DNA from: Owenia fusiformis
Lineage: Eukaryota; Annelida; Polychaeta; Sabellida; Oweniidae
Direction of reading: 5' to 3'
Assembly: GCA_903813345.2 (NCBI GenBank)
Contig: CAIIXF020000007.1
Location: forward strand, 32,334,698-32,398,697
DNA: 64,000 nt
The position numbers and the translations under genes were made by a program. Positions within the stretch are counted from its first letter, which is position 1, and each line of letters begins with the position of its first letter. The notes under the pieces are model-generated. The model had not been told where the DNA came from, did not search any database, and was given only the letters and a program-made list of their open reading frames with translations. This document shows positions 47,691 to 59,600 of the stretch, in pieces.

Positions 47691-48600
47691 CTGGGGATGA
47701 GTCTGGGTATCGACTTAAAAAATATTGAAAATTGTAATGTCTGAAAAACCAACTCACTCACACATATTATTAAACTTCAATATCTTATCCTTCTTCTGAG
47801 ATTACAAAAATATAAATTTGTATCACAATTGATGAAGAATATTGGCATCAAAGACAGTGCATATCACTTTGTCAGAATTGAAAAAAAATCAATGGCAAAT
47901 ATTAAATGAATTATTTATGCAAAAAGTTTGAAACATATCTTCCAAAACATTGGTTACTTTCTTTGTATAGACATTGAATGGTATTTCTGGATAAGTGAAT
48001 TGGTCTTTATCTGGGTAATCAAGGGATTATAGTCACTCAAATTAAGTTACTGAGCAACCAGTTTTGAGACTTCAATTGTGTTGGTGATGTTACACATATT
48101 TCAGTCAAATTCATGCTTAGCACAACATTTTGGTTTCAATTTTATAATCTCTATACATGATCCTGGTGATGAAGAGTCAGAATCAGTCAAAAAACCTAAA
48201 CCGGAAAACTGTGCTCATTGTGAAAACTAAAAGTGAAGCAACTTTTTTTCTGATATTTCTTACATCAAATGGCAACCATCTTGTTTTCCCCCTTCAAATT
48301 AAACTGGCGGGAAATTCAAAAATTTGAAATAAATTTTAATCCTTAAATATATTTCAAAAATATGATCTTCTTTTTAATCCTTCATGGGTCTTAAGTTATT
48401 TCTTCTTTGTATGTCATACATGTTGTCATTGGTGTTTTTTCTATGATAATGACTATTTTTTGTTGTTGTTAAGATACTTATTCTGACTCTCAGCAGGGGG
48501 TTAATTATGTATAAAAACTCGTGAAAAAGTAAATATACTTATCAAATATAACTAGGACAGTAATAAAAAACATATTTCACATCCATTTGACTGAGGGACC
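47691..48600. other. Sequence separating tandem units; nothing coding
   Basis: AT-rich. It interrupts the 180-bp unit array before one more unit at 48601-48790, so it may be an insertion, but no inverted ends or target duplication were found. Confidence 0.35.
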
Positions 48601-48790
48601 AAAAGGGCATATACCCGGACACATCTTTTCAGGTGTGGTTCTTAGTATGAAAATCTAGAACTAACTAATTTTTGGGCATTCTGGGTAAATTTTAAGGTGG
48701 CCATTTTGGATGTTCCGTCCTCAAAATGTTTCGGTAAAGTCTTGTCTACTTATTTTCAGGATAACCATTCGATGGGATCACCCATTGGTG
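48601..48790. repeat. Outlying unit of the ~180-bp tandem repeat
   Basis: Repeats 'ttcttagtatgaaaatctag', 'gcattctgggtaaat', 'ggccattttgga' and 'gtaaagtcttgtctac' in the same order as the units at 47.0-47.6 kb. Confidence 0.7.
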
Positions 48791-48862
48791 GGTACATTTT
48801 GTCCACATTTGTGTTCTTGTTAATTATTACTATTTAAATACCAAATTCTTAAATTAGAATTC

Positions 48863-49228
48863 AAACATAGCCAAGCATGGTGTGTCCGATTTTACCCAAT
48901 CCAAACACAGTATTTGATATAACTGCTGTGCATTATAATATCACCAATCACCGCATCCAAGGTCACTCCTTATGTGGTTGTCAATGTGGCAACTTGACTC
49001 TATAGATTGAAATTGATGAAAATATGTTCTTTTAGTGATTTCGTATCTTTTAAGTGACATGACATATTTTGCAATTTGTGGAAGAATTGAAGCCAACGAC
49101 TCAATGAATTGTGGAATGATCATTCCTTTCGGTAGCTGTGTCCTAAAATTAACACTTGATGCTATGCATCTGACTCGTGCAAATTTTTGAACGCAACACC
49201 TTCAAGGAATGGTCATTCCATACTGCAC
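48863..49228. repeat. Dispersed element with a single minisatellite-like unit
   Basis: Its left end (48873-48918) reads GCATGGTGTGTCC...CCCAATCC.AAACAC.GTATT, aligning with one 51-bp unit of the 42.8-45.2 kb array. Its remainder matches the sequence right of that array (45225-45530). Confidence 0.65.
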
Positions 49229-50327
49229 TGTTTCCAGGGCCTAAATCCTCAACTAACATATTCATGTAATTCTGCTACCTCTGCTATCTTTATCTGATTA
49301 AATCTGATCTTAACAATTGTTAATATTTTATAATATGATGATTTACATGTACATGTTATTGCATTGAAATGAACTCTGAGCATTCTGTGCACTCTGTTGT
49401 AGTTGTTTTCGACCTTTTCTTTTCGATTAAAAAACAAACTTGTGCAGTATATAATCCAAATCCAATTATAAAATTAAATATGTACATCTTTATGATAAAT
49501 ACAGAGATAATAGAAATATTAACTATAAAATGTAATATATGTACAAATATTTACGAGAAATACCAAATGAAAAAATATGTCTTGTTTTTCTCAACACCTC
49601 TATACACCTCCTCTTATACACTTAGGATTCTGTTGTTCAGATCGCTATTTAACAATTTTCGAGGACAACGTGAAAATGCAATAATTACCAAAAAGGTAGG
49701 ACCCAAAACACTTTTTAATAACATAATTGTGTTTGGAACTATGGCGTTTACTGTAACTTTATCATCAGGATTTGCTTGTGGACTCTGCTAGTGCACCAAT
49801 CTTTATAGTTCATATTATCAGAGATTCCTAGGTGTATCTTTAGAACTTTTCGTCAAATCATGGTGACGTATTTCCAGGCTGTATACGAGATTGCAGGCAT
49901 TGGTCATGCTGTTGATGAATGTTGTGTTCTGGAGTTCTGGAGAAGTTTTAGCTCATTATCGAATAACTGTTACGCCGCCACCTAGCACAACAGGGCTGGG
50001 GTCAGATTTACAACTGTCGTAGATGCACTGGAAACAATTGCCATGTAATGTGTTGTAATGCAAACATATCATTCATTTCATTCTCAGTTCTGGCCTTTAA
50101 GTTAAGGGGTTCCAGGACCATGCGGTTCAAGACCATTGAGGTTACTGAAGGTTAAGTGAATATTTGAAGGTCAATGTCACTCAAAAGGTCAACTGTCAAT
50201 ATTAGGACATCGCATGTTATGAGTCTGACAACAAATAAACCAACATGTATAACATTTAATTAGTGTAAATGAATGACGATTTTCAAAAACTAGATCTGAT
50301 TTACATTAGATGATGTACAGTACTTAC
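49229..50327. other. No supported gene; 3' end of the proline-rich gene expected here
   Basis: A 140-codon plus-strand ORF at 49369-49791 has no recognisable domain and odd composition, and I do not support it. The terminal exon of the minus-strand gene should lie here but I could not identify it. Confidence 0.3.
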
Positions 50328-53188
50328 GATGCATATCCAGACTACAATCCAAGGGAAGAAGAAGAATGTGATGATAGCATGTAGAAGGTGGTTGGTGCCG
50401 CTTTTGCTATAAGGAATTAAAGATGGGTTTAGCAATCAAAGGACCACAATATCATATAACATGCACTAAACAGCATATGGCTTGTTATAATTTATGAAAT
50501 TGTGGAGGCTTATCGCTGCTAAAATCAAACAGTCAAGATACAGAATAGAAAATGGAGTTGCATGGAGAAATTATTGTATTTTTAATCTATATAGTACTTT
50601 ATAAATGTTTGAATAAATTTTTAAAATACTTTTCATTCAACCTTTAACCCCTATCACACCAAACTAGTTCTCAACCGTTCTCTAACGTCCATGAAATTTG
50701 TAAATAGACCGTAGAAAGTTGCAGCTACGTCCGTTCCGTTTGCACACAGTTTAAAACCAGTTCGGACACGTTTTGAAGAACGCAGTGGCAACTAGTTTGG
50801 TGTGATAGCAATATTTTTGCCAACACGTGCATAAGTCTTTAATACGTCCTTAATCAGTTTAAACACGTTCGGAATTACTTCCATGGACGTGCTCGGACGG
50901 GAAAACATTTAGAATTTTGAATCACTTTCCCGAAATTCGATGCCGACCATACCGTTCTGGGATTAGATCGCGTGACAACGTACTTCAAACGAGATGACCT
51001 ACTAGACTAGGAACGTAGTTCACCGTTCCACAACTACTTACTTTGACGGAACCTCAATGTAACAAAATGGATGAACTTCCTGGTTACGAGTTTTTTGTTT
51101 TCTCAATTTAAACCTACTTATAAGTCAAGTTGCAGATTATGATTTAGCACAAAGCTAGAAAATATACTCTAGTTTTATTAAGTTTCTTCGAGTTGGAATT
51201 TGTTTTGAAAATGAAGTTGCGATTCATATATTGAGCCCTTCACTTTTGTTACATTGACGAAAGTCCGTTATATTACCAATGTATGTTACTTTGATGACGT
51301 ACGTCAATGTAACAAAAGCGTTGGTCTAAAAACATGAATAACAGCTTTATTTAAAAATCAAATTCCAAACCGAGAGCATTTCTAAAAGATAGGCTATATT
51401 GTCTAACTTTGTGGAAATGCTTGCCAAAAAAACGAAATGATAGTCGTCATAAATTAGGTGTCATCATAAAGTAAAGTCAAAATTGTTCCTAACAACATGC
51501 TCTATCATATTTTCAAATTTTTGGTTTTATAAATTATCATTTTTTTCAAGATGTGCACTGACTTTATCTTAAGAAGGTCACAATAACGTAAATAACACTG
51601 AGGATATGTTGCATTCAACCATGACACGCTCTTCACCAGACACTGCAAAACAAACAATCTCCTCTTTGTGATGACAAGACTAAGAGGAAATACGTTTAAA
51701 ATATGTCTTATCAAATATACTAAAAGAAGACAATGAAATGATACTTTCCTGAAAAAAGTAAGGAAATTAACACATGCCTTCATACTTTATAGTGTACCAG
51801 AAAATAACATGTGCACGTATAGCAATTTTTTTATAAAGTATGAAGGCATGTGTTAATTTCCTTGCTTTTTTCAGGAAAGTATCATTACATTGTCTTTTTT
51901 TAGAATATCTGGTACAGTAAAATTTTAAATGTTTGTGAGTACTTTGAATTTAAAAAATAAGCAATCGAATGACCAAATTGAAACAGTTTATGTAAAAATA
52001 TATATATACTTTTGTATATTTTAGTTTGTTTTGTAGTTTAGCTATCATATCTGTGTCCTCTTATACGAATTTTGATACTTCTCTGCCATGTTATTTTCGG
52101 AAAAATTAACATGGGTGAAACTCCCTAAATTACAAAAGGCCACAGCTTTGCTGCACATTATACATTACTATCTGAAATATACAAAAGTTAGGATAAATAT
52201 AAATGTTTCTATTTTTACATAAACTGTTTCAATTTGGTCATTTGATTGCTTAAATTCAAAGTACTCACTAGCAAAAAATTTTACTATAAGAGTTCAATGG
52301 GAACTCAAGGAAATTCTGATATTTCACACTTTCTATTTTCCAAATTTTCTTTCAAAGTTTCCAGACAACACAGGACCTACCATTGACCTGTTTCCCGGTT
52401 TACAAAAAGTAGACAAAGTAATGATACTTTCCTGAAAAAGGCAAGGAAATACACACATGCCTTCATACTTAATTTTGTACCAGAAAATAACATGTGCAGG
52501 TACAGCAATTTTTTACCAAAATGTAACTTTCCAGCTGAACCTTAAATGATCGATTTTGACCATATCAAAACATTTCTCATGGCTATAGTTACGATATCAG
52601 GTGAGCAATGATTTCGCAAGGAATCTTCCTTTAATTACGAGTTGAGACTAAACAAATCAATCATGTTGATGGTATTTACTCAAAATATAATTCCAAAAAA
52701 TGTATACAAACTTTGGTTGGTTACCCTGTACAACTACAGTGGTAGGTGCAGGTGCCGCTGCGATCATACTAGGCGCCATCACCTGGTTTACAACGTTAGT
52801 AACCTGGGGCGCCGCTGCAGGGGCTGGTGCTGGCGCTGGGGCAGGCTGAACAGGGGCGGGCTGAAAAATATTGTAAGCTGTCATAAAATCCCTGAAAAAG
52901 TAACTATTATTTTCCTTCTAGTAGTAAAAATGTAGGGATATACTATAAGCTATAAAATGGTATTTTTGTGTTATCCTAAAATTCAAAATTGATCCTCACT
53001 GCGTGATAATGGTGGTGCTGTGGCACTTGTGGCGGCGGCTGATAATGTACCGGAGGTGGCTGATGATGAACAGGGGCAGGTGGTGGGTAGTGCGAATTTG
53101 GGACCCCGTAAGGATATGGGGTCGGGTGATCGGGAGCAGTAGGATACGCAGGTGGCATCCCCTTGCTGATGTTCATGTTTGGGTCCAT
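50328..53188 (-). CDS. Small proline-rich membrane protein, partial gene model
   Basis: Three likely exons. Exon A, 53000-53188 (boundary at the gtgagg donor), starts MDPNMNISKGMPPAYPTAPD and continues rich in Pro, His, Tyr and Gln. Exon B, 52725-52860, encodes PAPVQPAPAPAPAPAAAPQV and ends TTVVVQ at a gtaacc donor (phase 1). Exon C, 50328-50406, encodes KSGTNHLLHAIITFFFFP followed by WIVVWICI, a single membrane-crossing segment. Exon C needs an incoming phase of 2, which exon B does not give, so at least one exon between them is missing; the last exon is also not found. The layout (proline-rich cytoplasmic tail, then NHxLHxxxTFFFxPWxxVW) looks like small tail-type membrane proteins, function unknown to me. 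Strong donor and acceptor sites and the clean hydrophobic exon support a real gene. Confidence 0.5.
50651..50808. mobile_element. MITE of 158 bp with ~20-bp inverted ends
   Basis: CTATCACACCAAACTAGTT at the left pairs with AACTAGTTTGGTGTGATAG at the right. The interior is rich in ACGT/CGTTC words ('cgttctctaacgtcc', 'acgtccgttccg'). Target duplication not clear. It lies in an intron of the proline-rich gene. Confidence 0.75.
51716..52530. mobile_element. Foldback cluster, family F1 copies with nested inverted pairs
   Basis: 51716-51907 is a hairpin with arms of about 70 bp (for example 'aaggaaattaacacatgcc' against 'ggcatgtgttaatttcctt'). 51915-51997 pairs with 52215-52290 ('gaccaaattgaaacagttta' and complement). 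52385-52530 repeats the left arm in direct orientation. Related to 38945-39326. It lies in an intron of the proline-rich gene. Confidence 0.75.
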
Positions 53189-53229
53189 ATCTTGCAGTGG
53201 AGCTTCCGTTTTGTTTACAGCCTTTAGCC

Positions 53230-53903
53230 CTCTCTATGTCCCCATCAGCAAGTAAATTGACGATCCAGTCGACGACGTACGTAGGTGAATAGTGTTATCA
53301 GTTAATCTCTCACTTTCGTTGAAAGTAATCTTGATTTTGTTTTGTTATTGTGATTTTCTTATGACCCTGTAGAAGTCATCTCTGATTACTCCATCGTATG
53401 TAATTCGTTTAGGCTTTTCCCCTGAACGTATTTCAAACACAAAATTGATTAAACTCTGAATTTCTGTCGGTCGACAACACCACCCTCTGACATTTTAATG
53501 TTGATATATTTGAATGATTTTTGAAATAGATAATGACAGTCTGTGAAATCTTGAATGTGTAAGGACTATTGGCTATTATTTTGAGAAACATAGTCGTGGA
53601 TTTTTGGCTGCATGTTCTGGGCCCAGATCGAAAGGTTACATTTAATATCTAGAGAGTGGAGATGCAATTAAGCTTTTGTCAAGGGTACTCACCCTGTACC
53701 GTATTCTAGGAAATTCTCAGGGTCATCTTGATTCAGGTTCAGAAAACTATTTTGTTCAAAGACGTATTGTATCACAGTTGGACGGTTTTGCAATGTAATC
53801 ACATTTCCAATTGGTGTTCACAACACTAACTCATAAAGTGACTCAAATGCAAACGACTGCTGATTGGCCAAAAATAACCTAATTTTCAATGTTTATATTT
53901 AGT
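53230..53903. other. Upstream of the proline-rich gene; no clear promoter
   Basis: No coding sequence or recognised repeat. The minus-strand gene's promoter presumably lies just right of 53230. Confidence 0.3.
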
Positions 53904-54209
53904 CCAAGGAGGATTGGCTCCCAGACTGCACCACCGATATTCTGTCCCATATATGGGTATGTCGTAATACAAAATTCGAATTCAAACAGCCGCCATTTTG
54001 TTCACTTCAACATTTAAATCGTGAATTTTGGTCTTATTTCCAAACGAAAAATTCCAAAACTCACAAGAAACGATCGAGATATTGGTTCGAATCTTTTGAA
54101 CTGTTTATTTTGAATTTATAGTCGGTTTTAATTTCAGAAAATAACGACATTTCGACGTTTTCATTGTTGGAAAATATCGAGTTTCGATCCTGGGAGCCAA
54201 TCCTCCTTG
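53904..54209. mobile_element. MULE-type MITE, copy 3 (306 bp)
   Basis: Ends CAAGGAGGATTGG and CCAATCCTCCTTG. The flanking TATTTAGTC at 53895-53903 and 54210-54218 is a perfect 9-bp duplication. The interior is the reverse-orientation relative of copy 1 at 18417-18711. Confidence 0.9.
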
Positions 54210-55188
54210 TATTTAGTCTAATTGGATAAATTCCTTATATTTATGTTATGGTCGAGATGGTGACGTAGAGTGTGGTGTCCGTAACAAGATGGTACATAAT
54301 ATGCCTACTGTACCGAGTGGCGCTTATCTTCGCTTTTGTTCTCAAGTAAATGGAGATATAGTCTTACGTGTATTTGTGTCTCCAACGTGGACAGGGAAAG
54401 TATTAAACTTTCCAAGAAAATATCTTAAGGATGTTCCCTGGTCAGATAGGAAAATATTCAATAGTATTTAACTTTTTCTCAAAAATGGTTTTCTGGGATT
54501 CTCACGGGCAACAAAGAATATTAAAACTTTAAAAACCATATGTTAGTGTGCTTTTTTCTGAGCAAGAGGCCTCTAAAGTGGCAATATTTGACAAAAGTGG
54601 GCGTGGCACTTTCTCATTGAAACCCATGTTAAAAATCAGGTTTTCACCCCAAAACACACTTTTGAATATTTAACTTTTTCTTAAACTCACAGAAACACTT
54701 AGTTATGCTATGTACTTCACATTTTTAAAAGAAAAATTAGGGGTTGGTGTTCATCGTTTTCAACTTCGTCCAGGGAACATCCTTAAGTACGCCTTAATTT
54801 TAGTCTATTGGTGCATGTGGGGCATCAAGATATCCAGACAATCTCAGTGATTTTTAAATAAATACCATTTTTATTGTCCCATTACACCTCCACTAATTGC
54901 TATGGCGATCCTCAGCTTGTTATGATCCGTTCGAAATCATCAATTGGGATTAAAAAGCACTTCCGAGCGAGCAATTATTGAGAATAATTCCAACATTTGC
55001 TGTATTATTCGGAGACGAATTAGGGTGCAAACAACATGTACGACGTTGAAGGGTGTATAAAATCTTAAACGCGATCACAGACTGTCATAAAAGTGAACTA
55101 GGCCTATGTATCAATTTTATCAACTTGAACAATAGTGCAACTAAGAAAGAATTTCGACCAGGGATAGAAGCTCTCAATTCGGTCGAAC
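54210..55188. other. Upstream of the bursicon-like gene
   Basis: No recognised exon. A 60-codon ORF at 54289-54471 has no motif. No TATA box called with confidence. Confidence 0.3.
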
Positions 55189-55611
55189 ATGTCAGTCAAA
55201 TTTCAACTATGTATACTTGGACTAGTGCTCTACATTTTCAGGACTGATGGACACCGTGGACCAGGTTATTTCGGTCAGTTCAATAGTCGTCGTGGTGGTA
55301 ATTGTGGGACGCGTATTACGAAGTTACACGTGGAACATTCAGGGTGCATTCCGGCAGTAGTTTCGACATTTGCATGCCGAGGAGAATGCCATTCTCGTTC
55401 TATTCCAGAGTGGAGCAACATTGAAGAACGTATGGAAATGGTACCTAGTTGTACCTGCTGTAAACCAACTCGTCATGCAAGAAAGTTCATTGCGTTGGAA
55501 TGCCCTGGGTCTGGTAAGAGAATAAAGAAACTGATTCGTGCGGCAATTGACTGCCAGTGTCGCCCATGCTCACATGGTAACCCCCTTGCTGAGACTACTT
55601 ACGTTCAATGA
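55189..55611 (+). CDS. burs: Bursicon-alpha-like secreted cystine-knot hormone subunit
   Basis: Secreted glycoprotein-hormone-type subunit. In arthropods bursicon alpha pairs with bursicon beta to activate the LGR2 (rickets) receptor; in non-moulting animals the role is unclear. The 140-residue ORF starts with a signal peptide (MSVKFQLCILGLVLYIF). The mature part has 11 cysteines (39, 53, 63, 67, 88, 90, 91, 105, 122, 124, 127), the bursicon number. It shows the family spacing GCIPxxxSxFACRGEC, SCTCC and CxCRPC; the C-x9-C-x3-C and CxCC patterns fit alpha better than beta. AATAAA signals at 55883 and 55894 suggest the transcript end. A fair 3' splice site (ctctacattttcag, ending 55241) lies inside the signal-peptide region, so a two-exon model with another N-terminus remains possible. 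It faces the chitinase gene tail to tail. Confidence 0.9.
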   Translation: MSVKFQLCILGLVLYIFRTDGHRGPGYFGQFNSRRGGNCGTRITKLHVEHSGCIPAVVSTFACRGECHSRSIPEWSNIEERMEMVPSCTCCKPTRHARKFIALECPGSGKRIKKLIRAAIDCQCRPCSHGNPLAETTYVQ

Positions 55612-55889
55612 TGATAAAACGAGTATGCAGTTGAAGTAACCCGACCAGAGTATGCGTATATATGCGTACGTAATTGCGCCACGCATTGGGACAAGTAACA
55701 AGTCTTGAGCTTGTTTATTGCTATATCGGGAACGGCCATTTTGACAATTGTTGATACCCCGGCCCTTGTCGGGTCATTTAGGGTCAACTGGAATACAAGA
55801 ATAATTTGAATAACGATCAATGTGTTCCAGGATATAAAGTTGCTCAAGTAATGTAGAAACGCAGAATGAATTAAGAAAAAAGAATAAAT

Positions 55890-56613
55890 TGTGAATAAAT
55901 GTGACTTATTTTAAAAAGGGGCGTGGTTTTAGTTTTTGTAATAATGTTTCTGTAGTGGTGTCCTATTTATCTTTTTTTGTTTTAAGCAGTTTATTCGATC
56001 AAATAACATAAATAAATGCAGGATGGCCAAAATAAAAATGCATTGCGTAAAGCTTGAACTTTCTTGGGACTTCGACATCCTGAATTCCTGCTAAAATATA
56101 TAATATAAGATGTTATCATCTTGTTGTAAGTGAATTTCCTTAAAACGAAATATTGTACAAAGCGTTGCAAAATAGTATTTAGAGCTAAATCCATGATTAA
56201 CGAAGATTAGATTAAATGGAATTCACCGAAGCAATGAAAACAAAAGTAGTTGATTTGTTATTGTAAATGTTATACGAACATTTGAAATGTTAATCGTACA
56301 AGAACAAATGGTTGCATCCAGTCTACTAAATATAAAGAATAAATGGTGAATGATACTCCAAATGGATTAACCAAAATTGGGAATTCATTTTAATTTATTT
56401 AAATATGACACATATATAACATAAATTAAATATGAATTGGTTAAATATCATATAAATATCATGTACATCAATATAAACATCAAGTCAACTGCATTGTTCA
56501 GCATCGTTTCACTGCTGAGAGCTCTCCTTGTTAACTCGTCACCGTTATGTTGCAAATGCATAATGGCCATTGCACAATGTAGAAGGTATTTACAAATTTA
56601 TTCATTTCACGTC
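55890..56613. other. Convergent intergenic region between bursicon and chitinase
   Basis: Contains the bursicon polyadenylation signals (55883, 55894). On the minus strand, AATAAA signals serve the chitinase at 56598-56603 (just past the stop) and 56394-56399. No gene. Confidence 0.5.
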
Positions 56614-59600
56614 TCACTGTCTTAACATCATCCATTGTGTGAATACAAATGACACCAATGCTATTAATACATTTATAGTTCTATCAACTGCATTGTATTT
56701 TGCCCCACTGTTACTGCGTCCTCTCTTCAACTCACCACCCGTATGCGGGCTCTTTGAGAACTGCACGCGTTGTATGGTGCGGATGAGGGGATAGGTACCC
56801 TCGTTACAAAACGTCCCTTGGTAGTCGTCTAGATCTATCGACCACACCATGGCACCCCCAAGCTTATTTTTGACCAGCCACGCTGTCTGAAATAATCATT
56901 TTGCAATTATTGTAAACCTGTGCCTGTGAATATGTGATCCCATTGTAAAACATATTCGTATTTTTCAAAAAATTATGAGCGTTTGAGAAAATCTACTCCT
57001 ATATATAAATCGATAGAACAGATAGGAGAACGAGTCTCAGAGACGTTAAATGGAGAATTTGAGAAACGTACTTTTTTATCTATGTAATCTGTGAAGGAAT
57101 AGCGTGCATAAAGTGTGCTCATTGTAATATTCTAATGCAACTTTTCAATATCATGAAGCAAATCACAATATCAAATACAGAATCAGTTGACCTACTTTTA
57201 TTGCTATACTTCGTCTGTTATCATAGCCGATCCAAAAGTCACCCTTGTGGAAGTATGGGCACATTTGTACACTGTCCCATTGGAGCGATCCTTCCCCACT
57301 TCGCTCTAATTCACAAATCTGTAGAAAACAATTGCAATTATGTTACATAAATATTGAGAGCAAATGCTACCAATATGTTTCTCCAGGATAGGTTAATTTC
57401 GCACAGATTGTTACGCGGTAAACACGATACAAATATATGTCATATTCCGCAACGAATATTGCATATTCACCTGCGGTGTATGACAGATTCACCTGCAGTA
57501 TAAGGCATATTCCATAACCAGTGAGAAGGCGATACGGAAGTACGCAATTGTCAATTCGATCGAACGAGCAGGCACACGTTTATGAATTATTATAATGATT
57601 ACTGAATCAACAGGTCAGTCCATTGTACAAAAAATCAACTAATACTACTGAATATCATACTCCAGTCGTACCTGTATTGTTTGATGTTGTGTTTTGTACA
57701 TATGAATATGGACATATAGAAACTGAGAAACATTTTCTTCTACAATGCTCTTGTTACAAAGATTCATAAAGTTCACCATATCGATACCCATCCTTTGCTT
57801 AATTTGTGGTCCATTTTATTAATTTTTTCCAGTTTGTTGGAATTTCAAGTTTTACCTTTGCCATACAACTGCAAGAGCAAAATAATAAGACAAGTGAAAT
57901 ATCCCAATGTTGACTACTGAATTTCCTTCATTTGAAACATTTAAGGGCAAAAATTTTAATTTTTTCAACAAAGTCCTGTTAAAATCCCTTTAAATATATG
58001 TTTTAGCACTTTCTGGATAGGTCACAAAAATAAATCAAAAATAATAGATAGCTCAAGGACAATAGACATAGACTCCCCCAATTTAATTCAAATATAGGTT
58101 GCGCAATTCAATTTTCCATTACTTGCACAATGTGCTCTTCAAATAAATAGGAGGCAAAAATAGCAAAAAATGTGAATCCCAATGAAAGAAAACAATTTCG
58201 AAAGTGACTCCTTGCCAAAAATAGAGTTTTCTAGCGTTCAGAGCTTTGGTGAATCACGTGCATTGCATCAAGGAACTTTAACATGTTCAAAATTGTCTGA
58301 TTAATATCATAAAGGGACCCTTTTGACGTTATATCCCCATCACTTACATGTATACTCGCTTCATTTGTACAACTGAATTTCTTTTGATGGTATTTAGAAC
58401 AGTATTTCAGGCCTAAAATGCACAGTGCAAACCTATTATCGCCCCTCTCAAAATAGATAGCTTCTCTGTAATCTCAGTCATTTTACATAAGATAATGTTA
58501 TACATCTAACATAATTCCATCTTTGCATATACCTCAAATAAAGGTAATCAAACAACGACAAATTACTGAAATACTGCAAAAAATAATCTCAAAATCTCGG
58601 TGTTCGCATTATTTTATTTATTCTTTTTGAATATAATTTGAAATAAATATGTATACTTTTCTCTATATTGTTTTAGAACATGCACCAGACACTTCTTGGA
58701 ATGAAATAAAACATCTATCCGAACCACATTGGAGCAAAATGACTTTAAACACAATGTGTTTAGGTCTCTCAATATCGTAATTGTACAAAGGAAAATTCGG
58801 TTGATTTAAAAAAGTATCTTGTTTCTGTAATAAAAGTATTATCTTAATTTTTATCTATTTGGGTTTTTTATGTTTTAATCTTTTGAATACTTTTTTCATT
58901 TGTATAACTATAATATTGAGAGGTCTAAGAAGATGTTTTATATGCTATTTTGTTCCAACAAGCTTCGGAAAGATATTTTATTTCATTCTCAAGAATTGGT
59001 AAAAAGGAATAAAAAAAACAATTGCACTAAAAAACAAAAAGTCTCAACAACAACAGTTATATAAAATATTTCTAAATAATTTTCGCACTAAATTGATGTC
59101 AATCAGTGACCATTACATAAAGGATCGTGATTTTTACAGAATGTTTTCAATAATTGGTTTAAGAGAAAAACATTGTTGAATTCAGTTCACCATATCGATA
59201 ACAATCCTTTGGCAAAAGTATTGGTATCGAGACTGGTTTAAGAGAAATGTGTGTTCAAAAGGTTCACCATATCGATACCCATCTTTTAATCAAATTAGGC
59301 AGAGATTAAGCAAATTTAAAAAAGTTTTCACCAAATTCACCGTTAGGTGGCTCCAAAAAAAATTGCCGAAAATATTTTAACCCCCTCCTGTCAAATCCTG
59401 GATGTGCCACTGATGTATGTTTTACACGCAAATACACACTTCAATGGAAACATTATTACGCTTAAATAAAGGAACCTACGTTCGTGGAGCTTATGTTTGC
59501 CAAATCAACAGTTGACAAAGACCAGATGCAAACCTACAAAAATCACGGATATTTTTGTATTGTTGTATTGGCAATCACGATATACACATTTCTGCTACTT

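Noticed and set aside
49369-49791. 140-codon plus-strand ORF
   Set aside because: AT-rich, no domain, no splice or promoter context; likely chance.
57135-57350. 71-codon plus-strand ORF
   Set aside because: Antisense shadow of chitinase exon 6.
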